A DNA stretch of 64,000 nt from Clostridium bovifaecis (GCA_009738435.1 CP046522.1:1829249-1893248), one strand, 5' to 3'; positions 1 through 10,284 are shown, counted from the first letter of the stretch. Numbers and translations: made by a program. Notes: generated by a model from the letters alone, not told the origin.

Positions 1-812
1 CCTTCATAGGATATTCCACTACCATACATTATATCAAATTCTGCCTGTTTAAATGGTGGAGCTACTTTATTCTTTACTACCTTTACCCTAGTCCTGCTGC
101 CTAAAAATTCATCACCTTGTTTAATCGTATCTATTTTTCTAACATCTAATCTTACAGATGCATAAAATTTTAGAGCTCTACCGCCTGGAGTAGTTTCTGG
201 ATTTCCAAACATTATCCCTACTTTTTCTCTCAATTGGTTTATAAATACTGTAGCACATTTTGATTTATTGATAGATCCAGTTAGTTTTCTAAGAGCTTGG
301 GACATAAGTCTTGCTTGAAGTCCAACGTGTGAATCACCCATTTCACCCTCAATCTCCGCTTTTGGAACTAATGCAGCAACTGAGTCTACAACTATAATAT
401 CTATAGCACCGGATCTTACTAATGCTTCACATATTTCTAAAGCTTGTTCTCCCGTATCAGGCTGAGATACTATCAAATTATCTATATCTACGCCTAATGC
501 TCTTGCATAAACTGGATCTAATGCATGCTCAGCATCTATAAATGCTGCAGTTCCACCAGCCTTTTGAGCTTCTGCAATAATATGCAATGCTACAGTAGTT
601 TTACCAGAGGATTCCGGTCCATATATCTCAATGATTCTACCTCTTGGAACTCCACCTATTCCTAAAGCTATATCTAAGGATAAACTTCCAGTAGATATTG
701 CTTCTACATTAAGTACATGTTCTTCTCCAAGCTTCATTACCGAACCTTTTCCGAATTGTTTTTCAATTTGACTTATAGCGGCTTGTAAAGCCTTCATTTT
801 CTCGTTATTCAT
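1..812 (-). CDS. recA: Recombinase RecA (3' end outside window)
   Basis: RecA forms the ATP-dependent filament on single-stranded DNA that drives strand exchange and LexA self-cleavage. The first 270 codons are present, reading [20 protein letters not shown], then the Walker A motif GPESSGKTT, and running to [10 protein letters not shown] at the window edge; the C-terminal part is cut off. The ATG ending at 812 has a weak AGGG four to five bases upstream, while a much better AAAGGAG lies about 22 bases upstream and would suit an in-frame ATT. The start is therefore less certain than the identity. A consensus promoter with a LexA box precedes the gene. Confidence 0.97.
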   Translation of the reverse strand, partial: MNNEKMKALQAAISQIEKQFGKGSVMKLGEEHVLNVEAISTGSLSLDIALGIGGVPRGRIIEIYGPESSGKTTVALHIIAEAQKAGGTAAFIDAEHALDPVYARALGVDIDNLIVSQPDTGEQALEICEALVRSGAIDIIVVDSVAALVPKAEIEGEMGDSHVGLQARLMSQALRKLTGSINKSKCATVFINQLREKVGIMFGNPETTPGGRALKFYASVRLDVRKIDTIKQGDEFLGSRTRVKVVKNKVAPPFKQAEFDIMYGSGISYE

Positions 813-846
813 ATTATCCCTAATGGGGTCACACTCCTTTCAAATT

Positions 847-896
847 CGAACGTGTGTTCTTATTATGATTATACATGATATTTACAATTAGGTCAA
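847..896 (-). promoter_or_regulatory. recA promoter with LexA (SOS) box
   Basis: Read on the minus strand there is a -35 TTGACC (891-896), a 17-base spacer and a perfect -10 TATAAT (868-873). Just downstream lies GAACACACGTTC (848-859), which matches the Bacillus/Clostridium SOS-box core GAAC-N4-GTTC. The position, downstream of the -10 near the expected transcription start, fits LexA repression of recA. Confidence 0.85.
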
Positions 897-902
897 GTAT
901 AT

Positions 903-940
903 ATAAAAGTTCCTATTTTTGTATTTATAGGAACTTTTAT
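903..940 (-). terminator. Hairpin terminator downstream of pgsA
   Basis: Inverted arms ATAAAAGTTCCTAT (903-916) and ATAGGAACTTTTAT (927-940) are perfectly complementary around a 10-base loop. On the minus strand the 3' arm ends in a U-rich stretch. It closes the rimO-pgsA unit before the recA promoter. Confidence 0.75.
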
Positions 941-970
941 TATAATTATATCCATTTAAATTTAAATTAA

Positions 971-1513
971 TCAATGAGTAGTACTGATTGCTTTTTTGTT
1001 TTTTACAAAGTAGTCAACTCCTGAAATCACTGTTATAATAACAGCTGCTGCTATGCTTATGTATGTAATATATCTTATATATACTGGATTATATACTAAA
1101 GTTATTAGACCGAAGATTATTGCAATTATCTGTATAACTGTTTTAATCTTACCCCACCAGCTAGCAGCTATAACTACTCCCTCTGAAGCTGCAACTGCTC
1201 TCAAGCCTGTAACTGCAAATTCTCTTCCTATGATTATCATAGCTGCCCACGTAGGAATAATATTATACTCTACCAATGATACTAGTGCTGAGGTCACAAG
1301 CAACTTATCCGCTAATGGATCCATAAACTTCCCGAAGTTTGTTATCTCATTTCTACTTCTAGCAACATATCCATCCAGCTTATCTGTTAAGGCCGCAATT
1401 ACAAAAATAAGAATAGCAACTAAAATAGAGTAAGGCTTATTTAAAGCCATGAAAAGTAAGAAAATCGGTACTAGAATAATTCTAATTATCGTGAGTTTAT
1501 TAGCAAGATTCAT
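971..1513 (-). CDS. pgsA: CDP-diacylglycerol-glycerol-3-phosphate 3-phosphatidyltransferase
   Basis: This integral membrane enzyme makes phosphatidylglycerol phosphate from CDP-diacylglycerol and glycerol 3-phosphate, the first committed step to phosphatidylglycerol and cardiolipin. The CDP-alcohol phosphotransferase signature is complete: D44, D47, G48, A51-R52, G61, D65 and D69 with standard spacing. Hydrophobic segments flank it. I chose the ATG at 1513 (MNLANKLT) because AGGAG lies nine bases upstream; the TTG nine bases earlier is too close to it. The first 14 bases overlap the end of rimO, so the two are translationally coupled. Confidence 0.95.
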   Translation of the reverse strand: MNLANKLTIIRIILVPIFLLFMALNKPYSILVAILIFVIAALTDKLDGYVARSRNEITNFGKFMDPLADKLLVTSALVSLVEYNIIPTWAAMIIIGREFAVTGLRAVAASEGVVIAASWWGKIKTVIQIIAIIFGLITLVYNPVYIRYITYISIAAAVIITVISGVDYFVKNKKAISTTH

Positions 1514-2834
1514 GATAAACAACTCCTATTAAATCATATTCTAAGGCATCAGTTATCAACACCTCAATAAAGTCTCCTATATTTAATATTTTATCATATT
1601 TAAAGAAAATTGCACCATCTATTTCAGGAGCCATTTCATAACTTCTTCCGAACCAATATTCATTATTATCTTTTCCTTCTACAATCACTTTAAACTTTTC
1701 ACCAATTTTGGACTTATTTTTCTCTTTAGATATATCCTGCTGAATTAACATTATTTCTTCTAATCTGTTGTCTTTTGTTTTCTCATCAATTTGATCTTTC
1801 ATTTTTGCAGCAGGAGTGTCTTCTTCTTGAGAGTATTTAAAAACTCCTAGCTTATCAAACTTAATTTCTTTTACAAACTCTTTTAATTCATTAAACTCTT
1901 CTTCAGTTTCTCCTGGAAAACCTACTATTATAGAAGTACGAAGTACTAGACCATCTACTGAGTCTTTCATCTTTTTTATATTATTTATAATAAGTTCTTT
2001 ACTACTTTTTCTATTCATTCTTTTTAAGACAGAAGTACTTATATGTTGAATTGGGATATCCAGATACCTACATACCTTTTTATTACTTGCCATTTCCTTT
2101 ATAAATTCCTCCGTTATCTCTTCAGGATAAGTATACAACACTCTAATCCATTCTAAACCTTTTATTTTGGAAATAGCTTTTATTAATTCATGTAGCTTAT
2201 TCTCTTTGTATAAATCTATGCCATATACTGAAGTATCTTGACCAACAAGAATTAACTCTTTAACTCCCATTGAAGCTAACTCCTTTGCCTCTTTAACTAT
2301 GCTTTCTATACTCCTACTTCTATACTTTCCTCTTATTTTAGGAATAATACAATAAGTGCAAAGGTTATCGCACCCTTCAGATATTCTTATATAGGCAGTA
2401 TGACCTTTTGTTGTTAATATTCTTTTACCTTCGTTTATAGATACATCGCTATAATTACATGTACAAATTTTATCACTATCATTAAAGAAATTATCTATAT
2501 GGCTTTGTATGTTGGCATATTCATTAACTCCAAGCATAATATCAATTTCTGGTATTAACTTATGAAGCTCATCAGAATACCTTTGAGTAAGACAGCCAGT
2601 AGCAATAACCATTTTACAATTTTTCTTTTTATAATCAGCCATTTCAATAATTGTATTTATAGATTCTTGCTTTGCACTTTCTATAAATCCACATGTATTT
2701 ACTATTAGTATATCAGCTTCATTAGGGTCATTCACTATTTCATTATTTTCATTTAGCTTTCCTAAGAGAAGTTCTGAATCTATCCTGTTTTTATCACAAC
2801 CTAAACTTATAAGTCCAACTTTGTAATTAGTCAC
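1500..2834 (-). CDS. rimO: Ribosomal protein S12 methylthiotransferase RimO
   Basis: RimO is a radical-SAM enzyme with two iron-sulfur clusters that methylthiolates the conserved aspartate of ribosomal protein S12. The N-terminal UPF0004 domain shows three cluster cysteines (C13 in SLGC, then VNTCGF and TGCL). The radical-SAM CxxxCxxC is GCDNLCTYC near residue 158, and a TRAM domain closes the 444-residue protein. The related tRNA enzyme MiaB is less likely because the SLGCDKN opening and the pgsA neighbour are typical of rimO. It ends inside pgsA. Confidence 0.93.
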   Translation of the reverse strand: MTNYKVGLISLGCDKNRIDSELLLGKLNENNEIVNDPNEADILIVNTCGFIESAKQESINTIIEMADYKKKNCKMVIATGCLTQRYSDELHKLIPEIDIMLGVNEYANIQSHIDNFFNDSDKICTCNYSDVSINEGKRILTTKGHTAYIRISEGCDNLCTYCIIPKIRGKYRSRSIESIVKEAKELASMGVKELILVGQDTSVYGIDLYKENKLHELIKAISKIKGLEWIRVLYTYPEEITEEFIKEMASNKKVCRYLDIPIQHISTSVLKRMNRKSSKELIINNIKKMKDSVDGLVLRTSIIVGFPGETEEEFNELKEFVKEIKFDKLGVFKYSQEEDTPAAKMKDQIDEKTKDNRLEEIMLIQQDISKEKNKSKIGEKFKVIVEGKDNNEYWFGRSYEMAPEIDGAIFFKYDKILNIGDFIEVLITDALEYDLIGVVYHESC

Positions 2835-2930
2835 TAAATTTCCTCCTTAATATGTAACAATGTTTTTTATCATAAAATTTATTTTAAAGCTATTAAATAA
2901 ATTTAACAAGTATTATTTTAAATAAAATTT

Positions 2931-5216
2931 TTAATTGTCGCTTTGCACATTACTATCAACTAGTATTTGTCTAGGTTTGCTTCCGTTTCTTCCAGATATT
3001 ATTCCCTTTGTTTCCATTTCATCTATTAATCTAGCTGCCCTATTATATCCGATTCTAAGCTTTCTTTGTAAAAGAGATGTAGATGCTTGTCCGGTTTCCA
3101 TAACAATTTGTATTGCTTCATCTATAAGCTCATCATCTTCATTCTCTTTTTTATAAATACCGGTATTTATTTCATTAATAATACTTTCCTCGTATTTCAC
3201 CTCGTTTTTTTGAGACTTTATAAAATTCACTACCTTTTCTACCTCTTCCTCTGAAATAAATGCTCCTTGTATTCTAATCGGTTTAGATTCTCCTACAGGA
3301 TAAAATAGCATATCTCCCTTACCAAGTAATTTTTCAGCACCAGCAGAATCTATGATAGTCCTAGAATCAATTTGACTAGATACAGCAAAGGATATTCTAG
3401 AAGGTATATTTGCCTTAATAACTCCAGTTATTACATCTACTGAAGGGCGCTGAGTTGCTATAACTAGATGCATTCCAGCAGCCCTTGCCATTTGTGCTAA
3501 TCTGGCAATATATTCTTCTACTTCACCTGGAGAAACCATCATCAAGTCAGCTAATTCGTCGATTATGATTACAATCCAAGGTAGCTTTTCTTCTATTTTC
3601 CCCTTATTAAAGAGTTCATTAAATCCTTCTATATTTCTCACATTATTCTCTGCAAATAAATTATACCTTCTTGTCATTTCAGTAACAGCCCAATTTAATG
3701 CTCCAGCAGCCTTCTTAGGATTAGTAACTACAGGTATTAACAAGTGAGGTATATCATTGTATACATTTAATTCAACCACTTTGGGATCTACCAATAAAAG
3801 CTTAACGTCATCAGGGGAATATTTATATAATAGACTTATTATTAATGTATTAATGCATACACTTTTACCAGAACCCGTTGCACCAGCAATTAATAAATGA
3901 GGCATCTTAGATAAATCTGATACAATACAATTTCCTCCGATATCTTTTCCAACAGCGAAGGCTATATTTTTAGTGAAGTTTTTAAACTCTTGCGAATCTA
4001 TTACTTCTCTTAGAGATACGGAAGATACTATTTTGTTAGGTACTTCTATTCCGACAGCACTCTTTCCTGGAATTGGAGCTTCAATTCTAACAGAAGAAGC
4101 TGCTAAACTTAACGCTATATCATCAGATAAATGGGTTATCTTGCTTACTTTCACTCCCGCGCTAGGCTGCAGCTCAAATCTAGTTACTGATGGGCCCTTA
4201 GTTACCTGGATGACCTTTGCATCTACCCCAAAACTGCCTAAAGTTTCTTCGAGCTTTGCTGCACTATTTATTAACTCTTTTTTACTATTTTTTATAGTTA
4301 TCGTTTGGATTATAATTTAATAATTGAAGAGGAGGAAAAAGATAGTCCCTTTTGTAGTTATCATATTTTTGATTTAATTCGCTATTTAATTCTTTATTAA
4401 TTTGTTCATAAACTTCCCTATCATTATCAATGTTTTTATTAGCCTTTTTTATAATATTATCTTCTATTTTATTTTCAACTATCTTAGGCTCCAAAACTTT
4501 GATTTCTCTATCAAGTTTTTTATCCGACTTTAAATCTTCTATTTCATCTGCCGATTTTAAAAAATTGACAACTTTCATTTTATTATTTAAATCCTTTATA
4601 AAAGATGTCTGATTGCTAGGTTCGGTTTCGAGTAAATTATTATGAGTAGCTTTTTTGCTCCTAGGGTTCTTATTTCTGAATCCCTCGAACTTAAATATAC
4701 TTAATAACTCACTTACTGGTACTTGCATTATTAGAATTACAGATATATATATATGGCTATGAATATTATATAAGCTCCTATGCTTCCGAATAAATTATAT
4801 AATGGAATGTCAATTAAATAACTGAGTATGCCTCCGTGCATAGGGCTTATTTCATCATATATTTTATGTATACCTAAAATTAAATTACCCTTCGTGTAAT
4901 ACTGATCTATATATAACATCTGTATAAACAAAAGTGAATTCACCAAAAGAATTACTATGCCATAAAACCTTGTATTAAAAATAATTTTACCATTTTTAAC
5001 TATAAAACTTACCCCAACAAAGATTAATAATAAAGGGAAAAAATATGCGCCCATTCCTAGAAGAGAAAGAAGCAGTTTCTTCACCGTTTTACCTATTAAG
5101 CCCGAAGAATTTGTTACAAAAACACTCAATATTATTAGTATACCAGTGGTAATAAATATGATACCCTTTATATCATTTGAAGTCTTTGATTTATCAGAAG
5201 TATTTTTCTTACCCAT
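2931..5216 (-). CDS. ftsK: DNA translocase FtsK/SpoIIIE, interrupted by two frameshifts
   Basis: FtsK/SpoIIIE pumps DNA through the division or sporulation septum. The protein is spread over three frames: a membrane domain with about four helices (from 5216), a linker region (4728 to 4285) and the motor from about 4309. The motor has Walker A GATGSGKS, Walker [11 protein letters not shown] and a C-terminal winged-helix gamma domain. Frame change one lies in an (AT)6 repeat at 4743-4754. Change two lies in a six-A run (coding strand) at 4288-4293. Reading across both gives a continuous FtsK of normal length, so I treat it as one gene with indels. RimO follows. Confidence 0.9.
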
Positions 5217-5277
5217 CTTATCACCTCTATTTCTAAGTTCTACATTTTAATGAATTATCCTTTTATATTATAAAACA

Positions 5278-5309
5278 AAACTAGCTAGAGAAAAACCCTT
5301 AGCTAGTTT
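5278..5309 (-). terminator. Terminator overlapping the end of tepA
   Basis: Arms AAACTAGCTA (5278-5287) and TAGCTAGTTT (5300-5309) pair perfectly around a 12-base loop. The 5' arm on the minus strand includes the tepA stop codon, and a T-rich stretch follows. Confidence 0.75.
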
Positions 5310-5994
5310 CTTTATTTTTGCTATCAATCATTTCTTCTAGTTTCTTTATTGCACTACTTAATCCTCCTACCTCGTTAATTAATTTATAATCTACAGCCTG
5401 TTTTCCAATTAAAATTGTGCCCATATCATTTAATAGTTCATCTGTTTGCAGCATCAGTTTCCTTAGGGTGTCCTTTTCTATTTCCGAAGTACGAGTAATA
5501 AAATCTACAATACGTTCTTGCATTTTATTAAAATATTCAAAAGTTTGAGGTACACCTAATACTAGGCCATTCATTCTAATTGGATGAATTATCATGGTTG
5601 CAGAAGGAGATATAAAAGAGTAATTAGCACATGTAGCAAGAGGTACTCCAATAGAGTGCCCACCTCCTATAACTAAAGATACAGTAGGCTTACTTAAACT
5701 ATTAATCATTTCAGCAATAGCAAGGCCTGCTTCAACATCTCCACCTACAGTATTTAAAATAATTAAAACGCCTTCCACTGAGTTATTAGTTTCTATAGCT
5801 ACTAGTTGAGGAATTACATGCTCATACTTTGTAGCTTTAGATTGTGGAGGTAATACGGAGTGGCCTTCAATCTGACCTATTATTGGTAAGATTTGAAACC
5901 TTTGAGCACTCTGGTTTGTGTTCGGGATTCCAAGCTCCTTTATGGAATCAAGTTTATCCTTTTGATTTTCTTTGTTAGTATCTTTTTCAGTCAT
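5299..5994 (-). CDS. tepA: ClpP-family serine protease TepA/YmfB-like
   Basis: A ClpP-fold protein of the translocation-enhancing TepA group, usually encoded beside ftsK in Firmicutes. The nucleophile serine lies in GGGHSIG (about residue 114) and the catalytic histidine in MIIHPIR (about 139), so the active-site core appears intact. There is no signal peptide. The start MTEKDTNK at 5994 is chosen because AGGAGG lies seven bases upstream; the ATG at 6000 would be one base from it. The exact substrate is not known; identity as a ClpP-like protease is firm, TepA naming moderately so. Confidence 0.85.
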   Translation of the reverse strand: MTEKDTNKENQKDKLDSIKELGIPNTNQSAQRFQILPIIGQIEGHSVLPPQSKATKYEHVIPQLVAIETNNSVEGVLIILNTVGGDVEAGLAIAEMINSLSKPTVSLVIGGGHSIGVPLATCANYSFISPSATMIIHPIRMNGLVLGVPQTFEYFNKMQERIVDFITRTSEIEKDTLRKLMLQTDELLNDMGTILIGKQAVDYKLINEVGGLSSAIKKLEEMIDSKNKETS

Positions 5995-6051
5995 AATCAT
6001 ACCTCCTATTTTCAAGTTTAGTTTTTGCTTAAGAGGTAATGACTATACATA

Positions 6052-7257
6052 CTATTTATTATCTAAATTAAATTCCTTGTGTAAAGCATTAATAGCTAAT
6101 TCAGTATACTCTGATTCAACTAAGCACCAGATAGTTGTATGCGAGTCTGCAGTTTGCAGTACTTCTATTTTATTCTTTATGAGAGATTTTAATATTTTAG
6201 CCATTATTCCCGGAATGCCTCTCATTCTTGAACCTATTATAGCAATTTTACTGCAATTATCCACAGAAGAATACTTTAAGTTTAGTAAGTTCATAATTCC
6301 CTTAAATCTTATAATATCTTTTTTATCTATCGTAAATATTTTTTGATTCGGAAATACGTTTATTAAATCTATACTTATTAGATTCTCTGCAAGCACTGGA
6401 AATAAATCATAGTAATTTTCATTATCCATGTTCTCAGCTAATTCTATTTTAACTTGTACTCTATTATCCATATGAGTAATTCCTGTAATTACATTAGTAT
6501 TATTTAAGGTACCTGTATTATCAATAATTGTGCCACTGCAATCACTCATAGTATTTTTAATTACTAGTGGTATATTGCCTTTCATTGCAACTTCTACAGC
6601 TCTAGGATGAATTACTTTAGCACCTTGATCTGCAAATTGAAATACTTCATTATAACTTATCTCTTCAATAAGTGCTGCATCTTCAACTATTCTCGGATCA
6701 GCCGTCATAATACCATCAACATCTGTATATATTTCAACTTCTGTTGCTTTTAAAGCAACGCCTAAAAGAGCTGCTGTAACGTCACTTCCACCTCTTCCTA
6801 AAGTGGTCATAAATCCTTTTTCACTAACACCTTGAAAACCAGCTACTACTGGTATTTTATTATCTTCTAATAATTTAACTAACTGTTTTGTATCAACGTC
6901 TTTAACTGTAGCATTATTAAATGTATTATCAGTTTTTATACCAGCTTGTCCACCAGTCAATGGGATAGCTGATACATTTTCTAAATGCAATTCATTGCAC
7001 ATGACTACAGTACTTATGATCTCTCCACAATTCATTATCAAGTCTACAGCTAGAGGATTACTACTTTTGAAGTCTTCCGTTAAAAGCGACAGCAAAGAAT
7101 CTGTTGCATATGGTTCGCCTACTCTTCCCATAGCTGACACTACAACCACAGGAAAATAACCATCACTTTTAGCTTTAAGTATTTTATTAACTGCTAATTT
7201 TCGCTTTTCACGAGTAGATACTGAAGTACCGCCAAACTTTTGAACTAAGATTTTCAT
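6052..7257 (-). CDS. dapG: Aspartate kinase
   Basis: Phosphorylates L-aspartate in the first step of the lysine/diaminopimelate, threonine and methionine pathway. The N-terminal kinase domain opens with the KFGGTS signature, contains GRGGSDVTAALL and TDVDGIMTADPRIV, and is followed by two ACT regulatory domains (roughly residues 265 to 400). At 401 residues it has the length of monofunctional, dapG-type enzymes. The ATG at 7257 has GGAGG five bases upstream; the TTG earlier in frame overlaps that site. ymxH lies directly upstream. Which feedback inhibitor it responds to cannot be read from the sequence. Confidence 0.92.
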   Translation of the reverse strand: MKILVQKFGGTSVSTREKRKLAVNKILKAKSDGYFPVVVVSAMGRVGEPYATDSLLSLLTEDFKSSNPLAVDLIMNCGEIISTVVMCNELHLENVSAIPLTGGQAGIKTDNTFNNATVKDVDTKQLVKLLEDNKIPVVAGFQGVSEKGFMTTLGRGGSDVTAALLGVALKATEVEIYTDVDGIMTADPRIVEDAALIEEISYNEVFQFADQGAKVIHPRAVEVAMKGNIPLVIKNTMSDCSGTIIDNTGTLNNTNVITGITHMDNRVQVKIELAENMDNENYYDLFPVLAENLISIDLINVFPNQKIFTIDKKDIIRFKGIMNLLNLKYSSVDNCSKIAIIGSRMRGIPGIMAKILKSLIKNKIEVLQTADSHTTIWCLVESEYTELAINALHKEFNLDNK

Positions 7258-7275
7258 ATTAGCCTCCAAAATACA

Positions 7276-7551
7276 TTATTTATAACCTTTATTAAATTGA
7301 GATTCTTCCACATCAATAATTATTGTTTTTGTACCGATTTTATTTACATATTCCCAAGGCAATTCTAATAAGTCATTATTCTTAAAAAGATTAAAGTGAG
7401 ACCTATGGTTATTAATTACTAAAGACTTCAAGTTTCCTTCTTCATCGATTATAACATCATTATTATAAAGATAATTATATTTTTCACCGTTATTAATGTT
7501 AATTATCTCGTATTTTTCAATGTCACTATACAACTTTACTCTATCATCCAC
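7276..7551 (-). CDS. ymxH: YlmC/YmxH-family PRC-barrel protein
   Basis: A 91-residue protein resembling the YlmC/YmxH PRC-barrel family, which in spore-formers sits between pnp and dapG. The alternating beta pattern (IININNGEKY, IIDEEGNLKSLVI, LPWEYVNKIGTKTIIID) fits the fold. No catalytic motif is visible and the molecular role is not established. Translation starts at GTG with AAGGAGG eight bases upstream; that site overlaps one end of the long palindrome at 7562-7603. Confidence 0.75.
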   Translation of the reverse strand: MDDRVKLYSDIEKYEIININNGEKYNYLYNNDVIIDEEGNLKSLVINNHRSHFNLFKNNDLLELPWEYVNKIGTKTIIIDVEESQFNKGYK

Positions 7552-7561
7552 TATTATTCCT

Positions 7562-7603
7562 CCTTAACATATATCATAAATATATTTATGATATATGTTA
7601 AGG
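7562..7603. repeat. Perfect 42-bp palindrome upstream of ymxH
   Basis: Two 21-base halves, CCTTAACATATATCATAAAT plus A and its exact reverse complement, meet without a spacer. The element is AT-rich. One end contains part of the AGGAGG of ymxH. It lies downstream of the pnp terminator, so it may be an operator or an RNA hairpin hiding the ymxH start site. Confidence 0.9.
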
Positions 7604-7640
7604 ATATATTCTTATATATTTATACTTTTATATTTATGCT

Positions 7641-7670
7641 TTAAAAAATAAAAAGGCATCTCTGCCCTTC
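7641..7670 (-). terminator. Terminator downstream of pnp
   Basis: On the minus strand AAGGGCA-GAGA-TGCCTT forms a short stem with one bulged G, followed by TTTATTTTTT. It starts a few bases after the pnp stop codon. Confidence 0.65.
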
Positions 7671-7675
7671 TACTC

Positions 7676-9793
7676 TTATTCAACGTTATCTTTATTTTGG
7701 TCTTCTTCTGAGTCTTTGATAGCATCTTTTCTTGAAAGGTTTACTCTTCCCATAGAATCAATTTCTGTTACTTTAACTAGTATTTCATCTCCGATTGAAA
7801 CAATATCTTCTACTTTGTTTACACGCTTAACATCAAGTTTAGATATGTGTACTAGACCTTCTTTACCAGGTAATATTTCTACAAATGCGCCAAAATTAGA
7901 TATCTTAGTAACTCTACCTAAGTATATTTCGCCTTCTTTTATTTCTCTAGTATACCCGTCTATCATTTGTAATGCTTTATTACCTGATTCATAACTTTCA
8001 GCAGTAACAAACACTGTTCCATCATCTTTGATATCAATTTTAACTCCAGTTTCATCAATAATTTTGTTTATTGTTTTTCCGCCAGCCCCTATTACATCTT
8101 TAATCTTAGCAGGATTTATGCTCATTGTAAATACCTTAGGAGCGTATATAGATACTTCTTGTCTTGGAGCACTTATGCACTTATTCATAACTTCTAGTAT
8201 AGATAGCCTTGCTTCTCTAGCATCAGCCATTGCAGTTTTTATGCAGTTATTAGATAGACCTTCTATCTTAGTGTCAACTTGTATAGCTGTTATCCCTTTT
8301 TCAGTACCAGCTACTTTAAAGTCCATATCTCCGAAGAAATCTTCTAGCCCTTGTATGTCTGTCAAAATTTCCTCGTCTTTTAAGTCTTTGCTAGTAACTA
8401 ATCCCATTGCTATACCTGCAGCTGGTCTTTTTATAGGTACACCTGCATCTAATAAAGCAAGAGTACTTCCACATACACTGGCTTGAGATGTAGATCCATT
8501 AGAACTTAATACTTCTGAAACTAATCTAATAGCATAAGGAAACTCTTGTTCAGTTGGAATTAATGGTTCAAGCGCTTTTTCAGCTAAAGCACCATGACCA
8601 ATCTCTCTTCTATTTGGCCCTCTTAAAGGTTTAACTTCTCCTACACTATATGATGGAAAATTATAATGATGCATATATCTTTTTGATGTTTCTTCTTCTA
8701 TACCATCTAATATTTGCACTTCGCTTATAGACCCTAAAGTTGCCACACTTAATACTTGAGTTAATCCTCTTGTAAATAACCCGCTTCCGTGAGTTCTTGG
8801 TAAAATTGAAACTTCAGATGAAATAGGCCTAATATCCTTAAATCCTCTACCATCTGGTCTTCTTTTCTCATTTAAAATCATGTTTCTTACTACTTCTTTT
8901 TGCATATTGTACACTGCTTCACCTAAATCAAGTATGTTATCTGCATACTTTTCTTTAAATTGTTCATCTACTTTTTCTTTAACTTCATCCATTGCTTTGT
9001 TTCTTGAATCTTTATCTGTATTGTACATAGCTTCTTTTATCATTTCAAAGGCAAAATCTCTGACTTCTTTTTCAATATCCTTATTTATTTCATAAGGTAT
9101 AAATTCAGCTTTAGTTTTACCATATTGTTTCATAACTTCTTCTTGAAACTTAGCTATCTTTTTACATTCTTCAAATCCAAACATTATAGCATCATACATT
9201 GTGCTTTCTGGTATTTCCTGTCCACCAGCTTCTATCATCATAACTCTCTCTTGAGTAGCACAAACTGTTAAATCCAGAATACTTTCTTCCCTTTGCTTCG
9301 ATGTAGGATTTATTATAAATTCATCATTCACTAATCCTACTGATACGGTAGCAACAGGATTTGTAAATGGAATACTTGATAAGCATAGTGCTAGTGAAGC
9401 TCCATTCATGGCTAATATATTTGGCAAATTATCCTGCTCAACAGATAGAACTGTACAAACAACCTGAACATCATTTCTATATCCTTTTGGGAATAATGGT
9501 CTTAACGGCCTATCAATAGCCCTAGCATTAAGTATAGCTTTATCTGAAGGTCTTCCTTCTCTTTTAATAAAACCTCCTGGTATTTTACCAACAGCATATA
9601 ATCTTTCTTGATATTCTATGCTTAACGGAAAAAAGTCTACGCCCTCCCTTGGAGCTTCTGAAGCATTAACGTTTACAAGTATTACTGTATCACCATAACT
9701 TATTTTCAAAGCGCAATCTGACAACATTCCGAGTTTGCCAAATTCACCTCTTAATTTTCTTCCAGAAATCGTTGTATCAAAAACTTGATTCAT
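7676..9793 (-). CDS. pnp: Polyribonucleotide nucleotidyltransferase (PNPase)
   Basis: Phosphorolytic 3'-5' exoribonuclease of the RNA degradosome. Domains in order are RNase PH 1 (from about residue 10), an alpha-helical linker, RNase PH 2 (about 305-540, with [18 protein letters not shown]), a KH domain with IGAGGKTI near 562 and an S1 domain (about 620-690) before an acidic tail. Length is 705 residues, normal for the family. The ATG at 9793 has AGGAGG six bases upstream; in-frame starts further up lack one. It follows rpsO, the usual Firmicute order. Confidence 0.97.
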   Translation of the reverse strand: MNQVFDTTISGRKLRGEFGKLGMLSDCALKISYGDTVILVNVNASEAPREGVDFFPLSIEYQERLYAVGKIPGGFIKREGRPSDKAILNARAIDRPLRPLFPKGYRNDVQVVCTVLSVEQDNLPNILAMNGASLALCLSSIPFTNPVATVSVGLVNDEFIINPTSKQREESILDLTVCATQERVMMIEAGGQEIPESTMYDAIMFGFEECKKIAKFQEEVMKQYGKTKAEFIPYEINKDIEKEVRDFAFEMIKEAMYNTDKDSRNKAMDEVKEKVDEQFKEKYADNILDLGEAVYNMQKEVVRNMILNEKRRPDGRGFKDIRPISSEVSILPRTHGSGLFTRGLTQVLSVATLGSISEVQILDGIEEETSKRYMHHYNFPSYSVGEVKPLRGPNRREIGHGALAEKALEPLIPTEQEFPYAIRLVSEVLSSNGSTSQASVCGSTLALLDAGVPIKRPAAGIAMGLVTSKDLKDEEILTDIQGLEDFFGDMDFKVAGTEKGITAIQVDTKIEGLSNNCIKTAMADAREARLSILEVMNKCISAPRQEVSIYAPKVFTMSINPAKIKDVIGAGGKTINKIIDETGVKIDIKDDGTVFVTAESYESGNKALQMIDGYTREIKEGEIYLGRVTKISNFGAFVEILPGKEGLVHISKLDVKRVNKVEDIVSIGDEILVKVTEIDSMGRVNLSRKDAIKDSEEDQNKDNVE

Positions 9794-9882
9794 AATGTAC
9801 CTCCTTTCAATATCCATACACATTAGTATTATTACCTATTTATATTAATTTAATGAAATATGTAGATTATTCCTAAAATAAT

Positions 9883-9903
9883 AGAGCGGAACTAGCCCGC
9901 TCT
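9883..9903 (-). terminator. Terminator/attenuator between rpsO and pnp
   Basis: Minus-strand AGAGCGG-GCTAGTT-CCGCTCT with a seven-base perfect stem is followed by ATTATTTT. It starts four bases after the rpsO stop and would reduce read-through into pnp. Confidence 0.85.
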
Positions 9904-9906
9904 AAA

Positions 9907-10170
9907 CTATTTTCTTAATTCTAATTTTTTAATTAAAGAACGATATCTTTCAATGTCTTGATCTTTCAAGTAGTTTAAAAGACCTCTTCTTTTACCAACC
10001 ATCATTAAAAGACCTCTTCTTGAATGATAATCCTTTTTATGTTCCTTTAAGTGATTGTTTAAATGATTAATTCTTTCTGTTAATAAAGCAATTTGAACTT
10101 CTGGAGAACCAGTATCTCCTTCATGTGTTGCGTATTGTGTAATTATTTCTAACTTTCTAGCCTTTTCCAT
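9907..10170 (-). CDS. rpsO: 30S ribosomal protein S15
   Basis: Primary 16S rRNA-binding protein of the small-subunit platform. The 87-residue protein shows the conserved helices, including [20 protein letters not shown] around residues 18-37 and the [15 protein letters not shown] stretch that contacts rRNA. GGAGGTGC precedes the ATG. It has its own promoter (10256-10284) with a leader of about 80 bases containing a GCCGGCGG-type GC-rich patch, where S15 autoregulation would act, though I cannot fold it confidently. Confidence 0.97.
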   Translation of the reverse strand: MEKARKLEIITQYATHEGDTGSPEVQIALLTERINHLNNHLKEHKKDYHSRRGLLMMVGKRRGLLNYLKDQDIERYRSLIKKLELRK

Positions 10171-10255
10171 CGAAAAGCACCTCCATATTTGTAATCCCCA
10201 TTATTCCATGAATACCGCCGGCCAGTCAATACTCATAGGATAAGGTTCAAGAAGT

Positions 10256-10284
10256 ATTATAGCAGATAATTGGTAAAAAGTAAA
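10256..10284 (-). promoter_or_regulatory. rpsO promoter
   Basis: Minus-strand -35 TTTACT (10279-10284), 17-base spacer, -10 TATAAT (10256-10261). It lies about 85 bases upstream of the rpsO start and just after ribF-distal sequence. Confidence 0.75.

Noticed and set aside
1053..1433. Plus-strand ORF opposite pgsA
   Set aside because: Antisense shadow; no ribosome site or recognisable protein. The same holds for the other opposite-strand ORFs inside known genes.
7562..7603. Phage or element attachment site at the palindrome
   Set aside because: No integrase, tRNA end or direct repeat nearby.
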